A stretch of 64,000 nt of DNA from Lysobacter enzymogenes (GCF_017355525.1 NZ_CP067395.1:1674001-1738000); one strand, 5' to 3'. Shown: positions 1 through 9,689, counted from the stretch's first letter. Numbers and translations are program-made. Notes: generated from the sequence alone by a model not told the origin.

Positions 1-983
1 TCAGCGGGGTCGAACTGGGCCAGGACGAGGCCTATCTGCTGGATTGGCTGGAACGCGGCCTGCACGGTTCGATGGACTGGATGGCGCGCCACGGCGAGCT
101 GCGCGCGCGGCCGCAGCAACTGCTGCCCGGCACGGTGCGGGTGATTTCGGTCGGCCTGGACTACGGCCGCCGCGACGACGACGAGGCCTGGGCGACGCTG
201 GCCGACGGCGAACGCGCCTACGTCGCGCGCTACGCGCTCGGCCGCGACTACCACAAGCTCATGCGCCAGCGCCTGCAAAAGCTGGCCGAGCGCCTGGCCG
301 AACTGGTGGGGCCGTTCGGTCACCGCGTGTTCGTCGATTCGGCGCCGGTGCTGGAACGCGCGCTGGCGCGCAACGCCGGGCTCGGCTGGATCGGCAAGCA
401 CACCTGCCTGATCGACAAGGACGGCGGCTCGTGGTTCTTCCTCGGCGAAATCTACGTCGACCTGCCGCTGCCCGTCGACGCGCCGGCCAGCGCGCATTGC
501 GGCACCTGCACGCGCTGCATCGACATCTGCCCGACCCAGGCCATCGTCGCGCCGCACCGGCTCGACGCGCGCCGCTGCATCGCCTACCTGACCATCGAGC
601 ACGACGGCGCGATTCCGCTGGAACTGCGCGAGCCGATCGGCAACCGCATCTTCGGCTGCGACGACTGCCAGCTGGTCTGCCCCTGGAACAAGTTCGCGCA
701 ACGCAGCGACGAGCCGGATTTCCGCGCCCGCAACGAGCTCGACCGGGCGACGCTGGCGCAGTTGTTCGCCTGGGACGAAGACGAATTCCTGCGCCGCACC
801 GAAGGCTCGGCGATCCGCCGCAGCGGGCACGAGCGGTGGTTGCGCAATATCGCGGTGGCGTTGGGCAATGCGCCGACGACGCCGGAGGTGGTGGAGGCGT
901 TGCGTTCGCGGCGCGAACATCCGAGCGCGTTGGTCCGCGAGCACGTCGAATGGGCGCTCGCGAAGCACGACGTCCCCCTGTAG
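1..983 (+). CDS. queG: Epoxyqueuosine reductase QueG (5' end outside window)
   Basis: Catalyses the last step of queuosine synthesis, reducing epoxyqueuosine to queuosine in the tRNA anticodon, using cobalamin and two [4Fe-4S] clusters in the cytoplasm. The reading frame is open from base 3, so the true start lies upstream and roughly 25-40 residues are missing. Visible evidence is the GWIGKHTCLI segment followed by two ferredoxin-like cysteine groups, CGTCTRCIDICP and CDDCQLVCPWNK. The C-terminal HEAT-like tail (LRNIAVALGNA) is also typical. The gene ends in Val-Pro-Leu with a TAG that belongs to a REP element. It converges on pgi. Confidence 0.96.
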   Translation, partial: SGVELGQDEAYLLDWLERGLHGSMDWMARHGELRARPQQLLPGTVRVISVGLDYGRRDDDEAWATLADGERAYVARYALGRDYHKLMRQRLQKLAERLAELVGPFGHRVFVDSAPVLERALARNAGLGWIGKHTCLIDKDGGSWFFLGEIYVDLPLPVDAPASAHCGTCTRCIDICPTQAIVAPHRLDARRCIAYLTIEHDGAIPLELREPIGNRIFGCDDCQLVCPWNKFAQRSDEPDFRARNELDRATLAQLFAWDEDEFLRRTEGSAIRRSGHERWLRNIAVALGNAPTTPEVVEALRSRREHPSALVREHVEWALAKHDVPL

Positions 984-1074
984 GAGCGGCGCGAGCCGCG
1001 ACCGCGACAACGCAACTACGATGAAAGCAACGGCGTAGTTGGGTTGTCGCGGTCGCGGCTCGCGCCGCTCCTAC
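980..1074. repeat. REP pair forming a long hairpin between convergent queG and pgi
   Basis: A GTAGGAGCGGCGCGAGCCGC unit at 980-1008 faces its inverted copy at 1046-1074. The spacer adds a further short inverted repeat (AACTACG/CGTAGTT), so the whole segment can fold into one long hairpin. It sits exactly at the junction of two convergent genes and could act as a bidirectional terminator or mRNA stabiliser. The TAG stop of queG is bases 2-4 of the left unit. Confidence 0.85.
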
Positions 1075-1111
1075 GCAAAACAACAACGGCGCCGAAGCGC
1101 CGTCGTTTCGA

Positions 1112-2623
1112 TCAACCGCGCAACCGCGCCAACAACTCGCGCGTCACCGGATCCTCCGCCTCGGCCTCGCCGGCCAGCGCCGGCAGCAGCTTGCTGGCGA
1201 CCTGCTTGCCGAGTTCGACGCCGAACTGGTCGAAGGCGTTGATGCCCCAGAACACCGATTGCAGATAGACGCTGTGCTCGTACATCGCCAGCAGCGCGCC
1301 GAGCGAGGCCGGGGTCAGCGCGTCGAGCAGGATCGTCGTGCTCGGCCGGCCGCCGGCATAGGCGCGGTGCGGATCGTCGCTGGTCTGGCCGTTGGCGAAG
1401 GCCTCGGTCTGCGCCAGCAGGTTGGCGTGCAGCGCGCGGTGGTTCTGCGGGTACGGCGCATCGCTGCGGACCACGCCGATGAAGTCCGCGGGGACGATCG
1501 AGGTGCCCTGGTGCAGCGCCTGGAAGAAGCTGTGCTGGGTGTCGGTGCCCGCCCCGCCCCACCACACCGGCACGGTGTCTTCGCCGACCGGCGTGCCGTC
1601 GAGCTTGACCGACTTGCCCAGGCTTTCCATCACCAGCTGCTGCAGATAATTCGACAGCAGCTTCAGCCGCTCGTCGTAGGCCAGCACCGCCTGGGTCGCA
1701 TAGCCCAGGCCGTTGCGGTTCCAGATCGAGGTCAGCGCATGCCACGCGGCGAGGTTGTCCGGCAGCGGCGTCTGCAACACGTGCGCGTCCATCTGCGCCG
1801 CGCCGGACAGGAACTGTTCGAACGCGTCCATGCCGATCGCCAGCGCGATCGGCAAACCCACCGCCGACCACAGCGAATAGCGGCCGCCGACCCAGTCCCA
1901 CATCGGCAGGATGCGTTCGGGCGGGATGTTGAAGGCCTGCGCCGGGCGTTCGAGATTCGCGCTGATCGCGTACAGGCGCGAGTCGTCGCCGAGCCAGTCG
2001 CGCAGGATGCCGCCGTTGAGCAGCGTCTCCTGGGTGCCGAAGGTCTTGGAGATCAGCAGCGCCGCGGTCCGCTTCGGGTCGAGCCCGGCCAGCGTGCGCT
2101 GGGCCGCGTGGCCGTCGACGTTGGACAGGAAATGGACGCGGAAGCGGCCCGGCTTGGGCCCGCTCAGCGCGTCCACGGCCAGGCGCGGGCCGAGGTCGGA
2201 GCCGCCGATGCCGACGCTGACGATGTCGGTGACTTCGCTCGCCTCCAATGCTTCGATGGTCGCGCGCATCTGCGCGCGCGCCTTGAGCGCCTGGCGGTGC
2301 GCGTCGCGGGCGATCGGCGCGTGGGAGAAGTCGCCGCGCAACGCGGTGTGCAGCGCCGGCCGGCCTTCGGTGACGTTGACGGTCTGGCCGTCGAACAGCG
2401 CCTTGACGCGCTCGACGCTGCCGGCCGCCTCAGCGGCGCGGAACAACCACGCCAGCGCGTCGCGGTCGTAGCGCTGACGGGCGAAGCTGGCGTAGACGGG
2501 GCCGACCTTGAGAGCGAAGTCGCCGGCGCGGGCCGGGTCGGACGCGATCAGCCGGGACAGCGGCGTGGCAGCGACGCGCCCGACTTCGGCGCGCAGCTCG
2601 TGGAGTCGGGGGTCGTCGCTCAT
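1112..2623 (-). CDS. pgi: Glucose-6-phosphate isomerase
   Basis: Interconverts glucose-6-phosphate and fructose-6-phosphate in glycolysis and gluconeogenesis. The 503-residue product has the usual length for the short xanthomonad form. Family motifs are clear: [19 protein letters not shown] near residue 135, the sugar-binding [25 protein letters not shown], the catalytic-His segment FFQALHQGT and the C-terminal [16 protein letters not shown] with the active-site lysine. It lies 13 bp beyond the panD stop and may be co-transcribed with the pantothenate genes. Start chosen: ATG at 2623, giving [14 protein letters not shown]. Confidence 0.97.
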   Translation of the reverse strand: MSDDPRLHELRAEVGRVAATPLSRLIASDPARAGDFALKVGPVYASFARQRYDRDALAWLFRAAEAAGSVERVKALFDGQTVNVTEGRPALHTALRGDFSHAPIARDAHRQALKARAQMRATIEALEASEVTDIVSVGIGGSDLGPRLAVDALSGPKPGRFRVHFLSNVDGHAAQRTLAGLDPKRTAALLISKTFGTQETLLNGGILRDWLGDDSRLYAISANLERPAQAFNIPPERILPMWDWVGGRYSLWSAVGLPIALAIGMDAFEQFLSGAAQMDAHVLQTPLPDNLAAWHALTSIWNRNGLGYATQAVLAYDERLKLLSNYLQQLVMESLGKSVKLDGTPVGEDTVPVWWGGAGTDTQHSFFQALHQGTSIVPADFIGVVRSDAPYPQNHRALHANLLAQTEAFANGQTSDDPHRAYAGGRPSTTILLDALTPASLGALLAMYEHSVYLQSVFWGINAFDQFGVELGKQVASKLLPALAGEAEAEDPVTRELLARLRG

Positions 2624-2636
2624 CGTGCGTCGGTTC

Positions 2637-3017
2637 TCAGGCGGCCTGTGCCGGCATCGAGTGGTTGGTGTGGGTCAGCTGGTTGTGGCGGTCCACGTAG
2701 ACCAGGGTCGGCTTGTACTTGGCCGCCTCGGCTTCGTCGCAGATGCCGTAGGCGCAGATGATGACCAGGTCGCCGGGCTGGGCCTTGTGCGCGGCCGCGC
2801 CGTTGACCGAGATCACCCCGCTGCCCTCCTCGCCGCGGATGGCGTAGGTCGAGAAGCGGTGGCCGCTGTTGATGTTGTAGATGTGCACCATCTCGTACTC
2901 GCGGATGCCCGAGATGTCGAGCAGGCGGCCGTCGATCGCGCAGGAGCCTTCGTAATGCAGCTCGGCGTGGGTGACGGTGGCGCGGTGGATCTTGGCCTTG
3001 AGCAGATTCAGTTGCAT
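2637..3017 (-). CDS. panD: Aspartate 1-decarboxylase
   Basis: Makes beta-alanine from L-aspartate for pantothenate and coenzyme A synthesis. It is a pyruvoyl enzyme made as a proenzyme that cleaves itself between Gly24 and Ser25; the site is visible as YEGSCAIDG when translation starts at MQLNLLKAK (126 aa). An in-frame start three codons upstream (3026) is possible but the shorter form fits the family. Other signatures are the [19 protein letters not shown] segment and [10 protein letters not shown]. It follows panC in a panB-panC-panD run. Confidence 0.96.
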   Translation of the reverse strand: MQLNLLKAKIHRATVTHAELHYEGSCAIDGRLLDISGIREYEMVHIYNINSGHRFSTYAIRGEEGSGVISVNGAAAHKAQPGDLVIICAYGICDEAEAAKYKPTLVYVDRHNQLTHTNHSMPAQAA

Positions 3018-3180
3018 GTCGGTCACTCGTGGGCCCGCGGACGCGCGGGCGCGAAGGGTTTGAAGTCTAGCAGCGCATGGCGCGCTGCAACATGGCCTGG
3101 ACGGAGTTGGGACGCAACGCAGCTTTCCCGCCCTGGGCCGCCCCGGAACCGGGCCGGAGCCCTGTTCAGGCGCAGATCGC

Positions 3181-4032
3181 TCAGACCGCGAATTCGAGGT
3201 TGTCGATCAGCCGGGTCCGGCCCAGGCGCGCGGCGATCAGCGCGACCCGCTCGCCGTCGCCGGGCTCGCCGGCCTCGGGCAGGCTCAGGTCCGGGCGGCG
3301 CAGCGCGGCGTAATCGACTTCGAAACCGGCCTCGGCGAGCCGGCGCGCGGCGGCGGCCTCGACCGCCTCGCGTCCCTGCCCGGCCTGGACGGCTTCGCGC
3401 ATCGCCTGCAGGGCGCGGTGGATCTCCGGCGCGCGCGCGCGTTCGCTGTCGGACAGGTACTGGTTGCGCGAGCTCATCGCCAGCCCGTCGGCCTCGCGCC
3501 GGGTCGGCGCGGCGACGAGTTCCAGCCCGAACGCGAGGTCGCGGACCATGTAGCGGATCACCGCGAGCTGCTGGTAGTCCTTGCGGCCGAACACGGCCAC
3601 GTCCGGACGCACCTGGTTGAACAAGCGCGCGACCACGGTCGCGACGCCGTCGAAATGGCCCGGGCGGTGCGCGCCTTCGAGAGTTTCGGTCACGCCCGGC
3701 ACCGCGATCCGCACGGTGCGCTCGGCGCCGTACGGATACATGGTCTCCACCGACGGCCGCCACAGCAGGTCGCAGCCGGACGCGCGCAGGCCTTCGGCGT
3801 CGGCCTCGGGGGTGCGCGGGTAGCGGCTGAAATCCTCGTTCGGGCCGAACTGGGTCGGATTGACGAACACGCTCGCCACGACCCGGTCGGCGCGCTCGCG
3901 CGCGAGCTTGATCAGCGAGTGATGGCCCTCGTGCAGGTTGCCCATCGTCGGCACGAAGGCGACGCTGTGGCCGGACGCGCGCCAGGCCTGCAGGGTGGAA
4001 CGCAGGGCGCCCAGTTGATCGACGGTCAGCAT
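3181..4032 (-). CDS. panC: Pantothenate synthetase (pantoate-beta-alanine ligase)
   Basis: Joins pantoate and beta-alanine in an ATP-dependent reaction via a pantoyl-adenylate. The 283-residue product starts [12 protein letters not shown] and has the HIGH-like nucleotide-binding motif in [13 protein letters not shown] (residues about 28-40), the [13 protein letters not shown] substrate loop and the KMSKS-like MSSRNQYLS. An open frame extends upstream of 4032 but is Arg/Pro-rich, unlike the family, so the ATG at 4032 was preferred. It is 158 bp beyond panB and 163 bp ahead of panD on the same strand. Confidence 0.96.
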   Translation of the reverse strand: MLTVDQLGALRSTLQAWRASGHSVAFVPTMGNLHEGHHSLIKLARERADRVVASVFVNPTQFGPNEDFSRYPRTPEADAEGLRASGCDLLWRPSVETMYPYGAERTVRIAVPGVTETLEGAHRPGHFDGVATVVARLFNQVRPDVAVFGRKDYQQLAVIRYMVRDLAFGLELVAAPTRREADGLAMSSRNQYLSDSERARAPEIHRALQAMREAVQAGQGREAVEAAAARRLAEAGFEVDYAALRRPDLSLPEAGEPGDGERVALIAARLGRTRLIDNLEFAV

Positions 4033-4190
4033 GCGGTAACTCGTGGAGTGACGGCGCGGTCCGTGCGCGACGGGCCGGCGCGCGCGGCGCCGGTTACGGA
4101 ATCGGCGACGGCCTGGAGCCCAGGCCGGTCGATGGTTCGAAGCTGGGGCCGGCGGCCGCGGATTTCCAGGCCGCGCCGGCGCGCCGCGAT

Positions 4191-5033
4191 TCAGTCGTAG
4201 GAATGCGCGGCGTCGGGGAAGCTGCCGTCGCGCACCGCCTGCCCGTAGGCGGCGAAGGCGCCGGCGACCGAGCCGCCCTCGGCCAGGAAGTCCTTGACGA
4301 ACTTGGGCCGGCGGTGGCCGGAGTTGACCCCGAGCAGGTCGTGCAGCACCAGCACCTGGCCGTCGCAATGCGGGCCGGCGCCGATGCCGATGGTCGGAAT
4401 GGCCAGGTCGGCGGTGATCGCCTCGGCCAGCCCGGTCGGCACGCATTCCAGCACCAGCAGCGCGGCGCCGGCCGCGGCGACCGCGCGCGCGTCGCTGCGC
4501 AGCTTGGCCGCGGTGGCGTCGTCGCGGCCCTGCAGCTTGTAGCCGCCCAGGCGCAGCACCGACTGCGGGGTCAAGCCGAGGTGGGCGCAGACCGGGATTT
4601 CGCGCTCGACCAGGAAGCGGATCGCTTCGAGCTTGTGCTCGCCGGCGCCTTCGATCTTGACCATCGCCGCGCCCGCGCGCAGCAGCGCGATGGAGGCGTC
4701 GAGCGCGCGTTCGGGCGTAGCGTCGGACCCGAACGGCAGGTCGGCGATCAGCAGCGCCTTGCTGAGCCCGCGGGCGACGCAGGCGGTGTGGTAGGCCATA
4801 TCGGCCGCAGTCACCGGCAAGGTGCTGGCGTGTCCCTGAACGACCATGCCGAGCGAATCGCCGACCAGCACCAGGTCGGTGCCGGCGGCGTCCATCGTGC
4901 GGGCGAAACTGGCGTCGTAGGCGGTCAGCATCACCAGCTTGCGGCCTTCGCGCTTGGCGTCGGCGAGCATGGGCACGGTCCAGGCTTTGCGCTTCTCGGA
5001 AGGCGTGGCGTCGGTCGGAGCCGAGGTGTACAT
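4191..5033 (-). CDS. panB: 3-methyl-2-oxobutanoate hydroxymethyltransferase
   Basis: Transfers a hydroxymethyl group from methylene-tetrahydrofolate to alpha-ketoisovalerate, the first step to pantoate. The (beta/alpha)8 enzyme shows [14 protein letters not shown] with the metal-binding Asp, [36 protein letters not shown] and the [21 protein letters not shown] block. Starting at ATG 5033 ([14 protein letters not shown]) gives 280 aa. An extension to 5171 is open but looks non-coding. It heads the pantothenate run and lies downstream of folK across a REP-containing gap. Confidence 0.96.
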   Translation of the reverse strand: MYTSAPTDATPSEKRKAWTVPMLADAKREGRKLVMLTAYDASFARTMDAAGTDLVLVGDSLGMVVQGHASTLPVTAADMAYHTACVARGLSKALLIADLPFGSDATPERALDASIALLRAGAAMVKIEGAGEHKLEAIRFLVEREIPVCAHLGLTPQSVLRLGGYKLQGRDDATAAKLRSDARAVAAAGAALLVLECVPTGLAEAITADLAIPTIGIGAGPHCDGQVLVLHDLLGVNSGHRRPKFVKDFLAEGGSVAGAFAAYGQAVRDGSFPDAAHSYD

Positions 5034-5192
5034 GGGCGGAAGTCCGGTGGCGACGGACGTGGTGGGGAGGTCGCTTAACTTAGCAGGTTGCCGCGCGCTG
5101 GCGGCCCTCGCCGCTGCAACGCTGTCGCGCCGCCACGCGCGGGCAAGCCGGTCGGCAACCCGCACAAACACGCGCAGCCCCGTTCGCCCCGT

Positions 5193-5395
5193 GTAGGAGC
5201 GGCGCGAGCCGCGACCGCGCCAACTCAGCCACGGCGAAACCCCGCGAACTGTGCGGCCGGTACCCGATCTGTCGACGCGCGCCCCATTCGCGAACGCAGT
5301 CTTGCGTCTGCGGCGATCGCGTGAGTCGCGCCGCAGTTGCGTTGGCGCGGTCGCGGCTTGCGCCGCTCCTACAGGGGGCCGCTCCTACAGGGGGT
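5193..5395. repeat. REP elements between folK and panB
   Basis: One forward unit lies at 5193-5219 (GTAGGAGCGGCGCGAGCCGC), an inverted unit at 5345-5372 and a truncated inverted unit at 5379-5395. The truncated copy overlaps the 3' end of folK and supplies its TAG stop. The 351-bp gene-free gap 5034-5384 otherwise holds only the presumed panB promoter, with no recognisable operator. Confidence 0.8.
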
Positions 5396-5900
5396 TTTCC
5401 GGCGGCAATGCTTCGATGCCGCCCAGGTCGATCCGCGCCAGCGCCTCGCGCGCCGGGCCGATCCCGGGGATCGCGACGTCCGGCGCGATCTCCACCAGCG
5501 GCGCCAGCGCGAACGCGCGCTCGTGCAGATGCGGGTGCGGCACGTGCAGGCCGGCTTCGGCGATGGTCGCCTCGCCGTACAGCAGCAGGTCCAGGTCCAG
5601 CGTGCGCGGGCCCCAGCGATCGCTGCCGTCGGCGCTGCGCGCGCGGCCGGCATCGCGTTCGATGCCCAGCATCGCCGCCAGCAGCTCGCGCGCCGGCAGC
5701 GCGGTGTCCAGCTGCGCGACCGCGTTGAGGAAGTCGGGCTGGTCGGTGCGGCCCCAGGCCGCGGTGCGGTACAGCCGCGAGGCGCACACCAGTCGCGAAC
5801 CGGGCAGGCCGGCGAGCGCGCGCACGGCCGCGCGCAGCACCGCGGCGCTGTCGCCGAGGTTGCTGCCCAGACCGATGTAGGCGGAAACGAGGGAAGTCAT
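5385..5900 (-). CDS. folK: 2-amino-4-hydroxy-6-hydroxymethyldihydropteridine pyrophosphokinase
   Basis: Pyrophosphorylates 6-hydroxymethyl-dihydropterin in folate synthesis. The 171-residue product carries the family start AYIGLGSNLGDS, the RWGPRTLDLDLLLYG signature near residue 100 with the Mg-binding aspartates, and HPHLHERAFALAPLVEIAPD. Folate one-carbon units feed the adjacent PanB, and a pcnB-folK-panBCD order is common in gammaproteobacteria. The C-terminus ends in Asn-Pro-Leu followed by a stop codon that lies inside a REP sequence. Confidence 0.95.
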   Translation of the reverse strand: MTSLVSAYIGLGSNLGDSAAVLRAAVRALAGLPGSRLVCASRLYRTAAWGRTDQPDFLNAVAQLDTALPARELLAAMLGIERDAGRARSADGSDRWGPRTLDLDLLLYGEATIAEAGLHVPHPHLHERAFALAPLVEIAPDVAIPGIGPAREALARIDLGGIEALPPENPL

Positions 5901-6078
5901 GGCGTGCGGCGCGGACGGACGGCGGATGGACTGCGAACGCGGCGTCCGCGCGGGCCGCGAAACGGGCCCGCGCGCAGCGGCGCGACATCGACGAAACGGA
6001 ACCGGCTAACGGAAATCGGGCAACCCCAAACGATGCAGCGGGCCGGCGCGAACCGCGCCGGCGCCGCAGCGCGGCGCG

Positions 6079-7440
6079 TTACTCCGCCGCGTTGCCGACC
6101 GGCGCGCCGCGACGGCGCCGACGACGCTTGCGCGGAGCGCCGCCTTCGCCGCCCTCCTCGTCGCCGTCCTCGCCGGAACGCGCCTGCGCTTCCTGCTGCG
6201 CCAGCAATTCGTTGGGATGCTGCTGCGCCTCGCGCCAGAACTCGACGTCGCCGGCGTGTTCGGCGGACGCGGCCATGCGCAGGCTGAGGAAATCGAACGC
6301 GGCGCGGAAGCGCGGATGCGACAGCAAGCGGAACACGCGCTTGCGCTGGCGCTGCTGGAAGCGCGATTGCAGCAGCCAGATCTCCTGCATCGGCAGCGAG
6401 AACCGGCGCGGCAGCGCGATGGTCGCGAGCTGATGCAGGGTGACCCGGTCGGCGGCGCGGCGCTGCGCCTCGGCGGTGTGCACGCCCTGCGCCTGCAGGC
6501 CCATCAGGTCGCGGCAATACGCCGGCCACAGCAGCAGCGCGAACAGGAACGCCGGCGACACCGGCTCGTCGGCGGCGACGCGCGCGTCGGTGCCCTTGAG
6601 CCCTTCCAGCACCATCCGCCGCAACGCGCCGCTGCGGTTGGACTTCAGCGCCGCGGCGCTTTCCGGCAGCAGCGCCGGCAGCAGGCCGTAGCGCTCCAGG
6701 CCGAGGAAGCTCTCGACCGCGTGGCCGGACAGGAACAGCTTCAGGCATTCCTCGAACAAGCGCGCCGGCGCGGCTTCGGCCAGCAGCGGCGCCAGGTGCG
6801 GAATCGGCTCGGCGGTGCCGCGTTCGATCTCGAAACCGAGCTTGGCCGCCAGGCGCACCGCGCGCAGCATCCGCACCGGGTCTTCGCGGTAGCGCGTTTC
6901 CGGATCGCCGATCAGGCGCATCAAACGGTTCTGCACGTCCTCGAAGCCGCCGACGTAGTCGCGCACCGAGAAATCCTCGACCGCGTAATACAGCGCGTTG
7001 GCGGTGAAATCGCGGCGCACCGCATCGTCTTCGATGCTGCCGTAGACGTTGTCGCGCAGCAGCCGGCCGCCGTCGTCGGTCTCGCGGTCGCCGCTGCCGT
7101 CGTCGATGTTGGCGCGGAACGTCGCCACTTCGATGATCTCGCGGCCGTAGACCACGTGGGCCAGGCGGAAGCGACGGCCGATCAGGCGGCAGTTGCGGAA
7201 CAGTCCCTTGACCTGCTCGGGCGTGGCGTCGGTGGCCACGTCGAAGTCCTTGGGATGGCCGCCGACCAGGATGTCGCGGACCGCGCCGCCGACCAGGTAG
7301 GCGCCGAAGCCGCTGTCGCGCAGGCGGTACAGCACGCGCAAGGCGTTCGGGCTGATGTCCTTGCGCGAGACATTGTGCTGATCGCGCGGGATGACCCGCA
7401 GCGAAGTCGGGATAGGGGATGAGTAATTGTCGGCTTGCAT
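6079..7440 (-). CDS. pcnB: Poly(A) polymerase I
   Basis: Adds poly(A) tails to RNA 3' ends and thereby promotes decay. The nucleotidyltransferase core shows AYLVGGAVRDILVGGHPKDFDVATDATPEQ (residues about 48-77) with the catalytic GG and DxD elements, then the RRDFTANALYY and RNRLMRLIGDPETRYREDPVRMLRA-type segments as separate blocks. The product has 453 aa. The tail (roughly 430-453) is strongly basic, as in PcnB enzymes that bind RNA there. It is divergent from tRNA-Glu and lies 178 bp upstream of folK. Confidence 0.95.
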   Translation of the reverse strand: MQADNYSSPIPTSLRVIPRDQHNVSRKDISPNALRVLYRLRDSGFGAYLVGGAVRDILVGGHPKDFDVATDATPEQVKGLFRNCRLIGRRFRLAHVVYGREIIEVATFRANIDDGSGDRETDDGGRLLRDNVYGSIEDDAVRRDFTANALYYAVEDFSVRDYVGGFEDVQNRLMRLIGDPETRYREDPVRMLRAVRLAAKLGFEIERGTAEPIPHLAPLLAEAAPARLFEECLKLFLSGHAVESFLGLERYGLLPALLPESAAALKSNRSGALRRMVLEGLKGTDARVAADEPVSPAFLFALLLWPAYCRDLMGLQAQGVHTAEAQRRAADRVTLHQLATIALPRRFSLPMQEIWLLQSRFQQRQRKRVFRLLSHPRFRAAFDFLSLRMAASAEHAGDVEFWREAQQHPNELLAQQEAQARSGEDGDEEGGEGGAPRKRRRRRRGAPVGNAAE

Positions 7441-7599
7441 CGAACGCGGACGCGCCGCCTTATCTGAAAGAAATCAATCGGGTCAGGCCGTTGCCGGAGG
7501 CTGCGGCGGCGCATATACTAGCAGGCCGCACAGGATTGAGAGACTGGGCGGTCCGCCAGGAAGCCTCCGGTCGCCGGAGCCCCCGCCGGAAGCATCATC

Positions 7600-7675
7600 G
7601 CTCCCTTCGTCTAGAGGCCTAGGACGTGGCCCTCTCAAGGCTAAAACACGGGTTCGAATCCCGTAGGGAGCGCCA
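7600..7675 (+). tRNA. tRNA-Glu (CTC)
   Basis: A complete 76-nt cloverleaf with encoded CCA. The acceptor stem GCTCCCT pairs with AGGGAGC (7665-7671). The anticodon stem TGGCC/GGCTA closes loop CTCTCAA with anticodon CTC at 7634-7636. The T-arm ends in GGTTCGAATCC. The sequence matches the general tRNA-Glu pattern (TTCGTCTAGAGGCC in the D region). Confidence 0.96.
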
Positions 7676-7698
7676 TTCAAGCGACTCGGTCGCAGAAC

Positions 7699-7723
7699 AA
7701 GCCCGCCTCGCGCGGGCTTTTTC
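7699..7723 (+). terminator. Rho-independent terminator after tRNA-Glu
   Basis: Stem AAGCCCGC (7699-7706) pairs with GCGGGCTT (7712-7719) around a 5-nt loop and is followed by a T run. It lies 24 bp beyond the tRNA 3' end. Confidence 0.85.
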
Positions 7724-7869
7724 GTTTCCCGGCCCCTCGCCTGCGTTCGCGGGCGAGCGCGCCGGGGCCGCGCCAGACGCCACGCGCGGCCTTGGGCCGG
7801 CGCGGCGCGAATGGCTAAACTATCGGCCGCCCGGCCTGCCACGTAACCGGACCACCACAGGACCCAGCC

Positions 7870-8193
7870 ATGCCCTTCGTCGTCACCGAGAACTGCATCA
7901 AGTGCAAGTACACCGACTGCGTCGAGGTGTGCCCGGTGGATTGTTTCCATGAAGGCCCGAATTTCCTGGTGATCGATCCGGACGAGTGCATCGACTGCAC
8001 CCTGTGCGAGCCGGAATGCCCGATCAACGCGATCTACCCCGAGGACGACGTGCCGGCCGGCCAGGAAGGCTTCGTCGCCCTCAACGCCGAGCTGGCCAAG
8101 GCCTGGCCGGTGATCACCACGCGCAAGGACGCCCTGGCCGACGCCAAGGATTGGGAAGGCAAGACCGGCAAGATCGACCTGCTCGAACGCTGA
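7870..8193 (+). CDS. fdxA: 7Fe ferredoxin FdxA
   Basis: Small cytoplasmic electron carrier holding one [3Fe-4S] and one [4Fe-4S] cluster, as in Azotobacter ferredoxin I. The first 50 residues contain all nine family cysteines: 9, 12, 17, 21, 25, 40, 43, 46 and 50, within [14 protein letters not shown] and [12 protein letters not shown]. The remaining half ([19 protein letters not shown]) is the usual long C-terminal extension. Length 107 aa. It appears to be a single-gene unit. Confidence 0.95.
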   Translation: MPFVVTENCIKCKYTDCVEVCPVDCFHEGPNFLVIDPDECIDCTLCEPECPINAIYPEDDVPAGQEGFVALNAELAKAWPVITTRKDALADAKDWEGKTGKIDLLER

Positions 8194-8259
8194 GCCCGGC
8201 CGCGGCCGCCGCGGCGCCGCGAAAAAGTTCCGCAACACCCTGAAACTGCCGGGTTTTCG

Positions 8260-8281
8260 GCGCGGATGCGTTCATCCGCGC
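8260..8281. promoter_or_regulatory. Perfect 9-bp hairpin between fdxA and the next gene
   Basis: GCGCGGATG (8260-8268) pairs with CATCCGCGC (8273-8281) around a 4-nt loop. There is no T tract, so it is either a weak fdxA terminator or an operator 40 bp upstream of the gene at 8321. Confidence 0.5.
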
Positions 8282-8320
8282 GCGCCTAGACTGGCCGCGG
8301 TCCCTTCACGCCGCGCCGCC

Positions 8321-8950
8321 ATGTCCAAGCTCCTGCCGTTCGGCCTGCTGCTCGCGCTCTGCCTCACCCCCGCCGCGACCGGCGCCCAGCACCGCGGGTT
8401 CGATCTCTCGCAGTTGGATCTGTCGCAACTCGACCTGTCGCGGCTGGATCCGGCCGCGATCATGGCCAGCGCCAACGACACCCTGATGCGCGCGCCCGAC
8501 GATCGCATCGACGGCCTGCTCCAGGCCCTGCGCAGCGCCTCGCGCGACCGCGCCGACGCCGCGACCTTGTGCGCGCTGTTCGATCCGCGCGCCGACCGCA
8601 GCGCGCAGGCGCTGATGGCGGCGGCGCAACGGCTCAGTCCCGACAGCCACCAGCGCTTCGGCAATGCGCTGATCGAGATCGCCGCGAGCGGCCTGCAGAG
8701 CCCGCGCCAGCCTTACGACGGCGCCGGCGCGAAGCAGTCGCTGAAGTCGGCCGCGGCCCGGGCGATGATCTTGCACGACGGCTTCGGCGCCGGGCTCAAC
8801 GCCGACGGCGCCGACGAGGCCTCCAGGCAGGCGCGCTGCCAGTCGTTCGCGTGGCTGCTCGATGCCTTGGGCGATCAGCCGCTGGCGCAACGCGCCGGGG
8901 CGATGCGGCTGATGTTGAACGAAGGGATGAGCCGGTTGGCGGTGCGCTGA
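8321..8950 (+). CDS. Secreted hypothetical protein with DLSQL repeats
   Basis: I do not recognise this 209-residue protein. It has a clear signal peptide (LLPFGLLLALCLTPAATGA, cleavage near residue 22). The mature start then carries three short Leu-Asp-Leu-Ser repeats (FDLSQLDLSQLDLSRLD). The rest is predicted helical with two conserved-looking cysteines (TLCALFDPR and RCQSFAWLLDALGD). It probably works in the periplasm or outside the cell. Start ATG at 8321 is preceded by a GC-rich leader with no strong Shine-Dalgarno. It converges on the bamC-like gene. Confidence 0.75.
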   Translation: MSKLLPFGLLLALCLTPAATGAQHRGFDLSQLDLSQLDLSRLDPAAIMASANDTLMRAPDDRIDGLLQALRSASRDRADAATLCALFDPRADRSAQALMAAAQRLSPDSHQRFGNALIEIAASGLQSPRQPYDGAGAKQSLKSAAARAMILHDGFGAGLNADGADEASRQARCQSFAWLLDALGDQPLAQRAGAMRLMLNEGMSRLAVR

Positions 8951-9099
8951 GCGGCAGACGGCGGAGCCGCCGGAAGCGAGGCGTCGAGCCTGAGGCCCTG
9001 CCGCAAGCGCGGGCCCGCCAAGGCGCCCCTGCCGTCGCGGGAGAACGATCAGGCCCGATGCCTTCGGCTAAGCCGCGGCGAACCTGTCCCCACCAACGA

Positions 9100-9124
9100 A
9101 AACGGGCGCCCTCGGCGCCCGTTT
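9100..9124. terminator. Bidirectional terminator-like hairpin
   Basis: AAACGGGCGCC (9100-9110) pairs perfectly with GGCGCCCGTTT (9114-9124) around CTC. A-rich and T-rich flanks on the two sides allow it to end transcription from both the secreted-protein gene and the convergent bamC-like gene. Confidence 0.75.
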
Positions 9125-9148
9125 CCGCATTCGGCCGAAGCCGGACGA

Positions 9149-9670
9149 TCAACGCCCGCCGAGCGCCGTCTTCAGGTCGCCGATCAGCTTGGTCGGGCCC
9201 GCGCCCGACGCCGGCAGGCCGCGCGGATCGACCGCCGACACGTAGGCGCCGGCTTCCACCGCGCTGACCCGGATCAGGAAGTTGCCGCCCTGGTAGTTCA
9301 CGTCGTAGGCGCCGAGCAGCTGGGCGCGGCTGGCGATGGTCAGGCCCTCGGTCTTGCCGAGCACTTCGCCGACCTTGTTGAAGGCGTCGTCGCGGTTGCC
9401 GCTGAGGGTGAAGCCCAGCGCCGAGGACGCCGGCACGCCCGGTTGAGCCTGGGTCGGACGGTTGCCCGACGCGGTCGCCGAGCCCGGGATCGCCATCGCA
9501 CCGTCGGTGCGCGGCTGGTCGAGGTCCGGCGGCACTTCCAGCGGACGGTTTTCCGGCGCTTCGGCATACAGCTTGTTGCCCTTGCGGAACCAGCTGCAGC
9601 CCGACGTGGCGACCACCGCCAGCAACAGACCGGCGACGACCGCACGGGACAGAGAAACGTTGGAACGCAT
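9149..9670 (-). CDS. BamC/NlpB-like lipoprotein
   Basis: Predicted outer-membrane lipoprotein. Starting at ATG 9670 gives MRSNVSLSRAVVAG, a signal peptide ending in the lipobox VATSGC. AGGAG sits 6 nt ahead of this start, so the longer in-frame versions (9676, 9715) were rejected. The body has the short N-terminal region with ENRPLEVPPDLDQP, typical of BamC/DapX proteins, and a C-terminal helix-grip-like part (FLIRVSAVEAGAYVSAVD). It lies 19 bp downstream of dapA, the same arrangement as dapA-bamC in E. coli. At 173 aa it is much shorter than E. coli BamC and probably keeps only one of the two globular domains. Confidence 0.8.
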   Translation of the reverse strand: MRSNVSLSRAVVAGLLLAVVATSGCSWFRKGNKLYAEAPENRPLEVPPDLDQPRTDGAMAIPGSATASGNRPTQAQPGVPASSALGFTLSGNRDDAFNKVGEVLGKTEGLTIASRAQLLGAYDVNYQGGNFLIRVSAVEAGAYVSAVDPRGLPASGAGPTKLIGDLKTALGGR

Positions 9671-9689
9671 GAGCATCTCCTGCAGGGGT

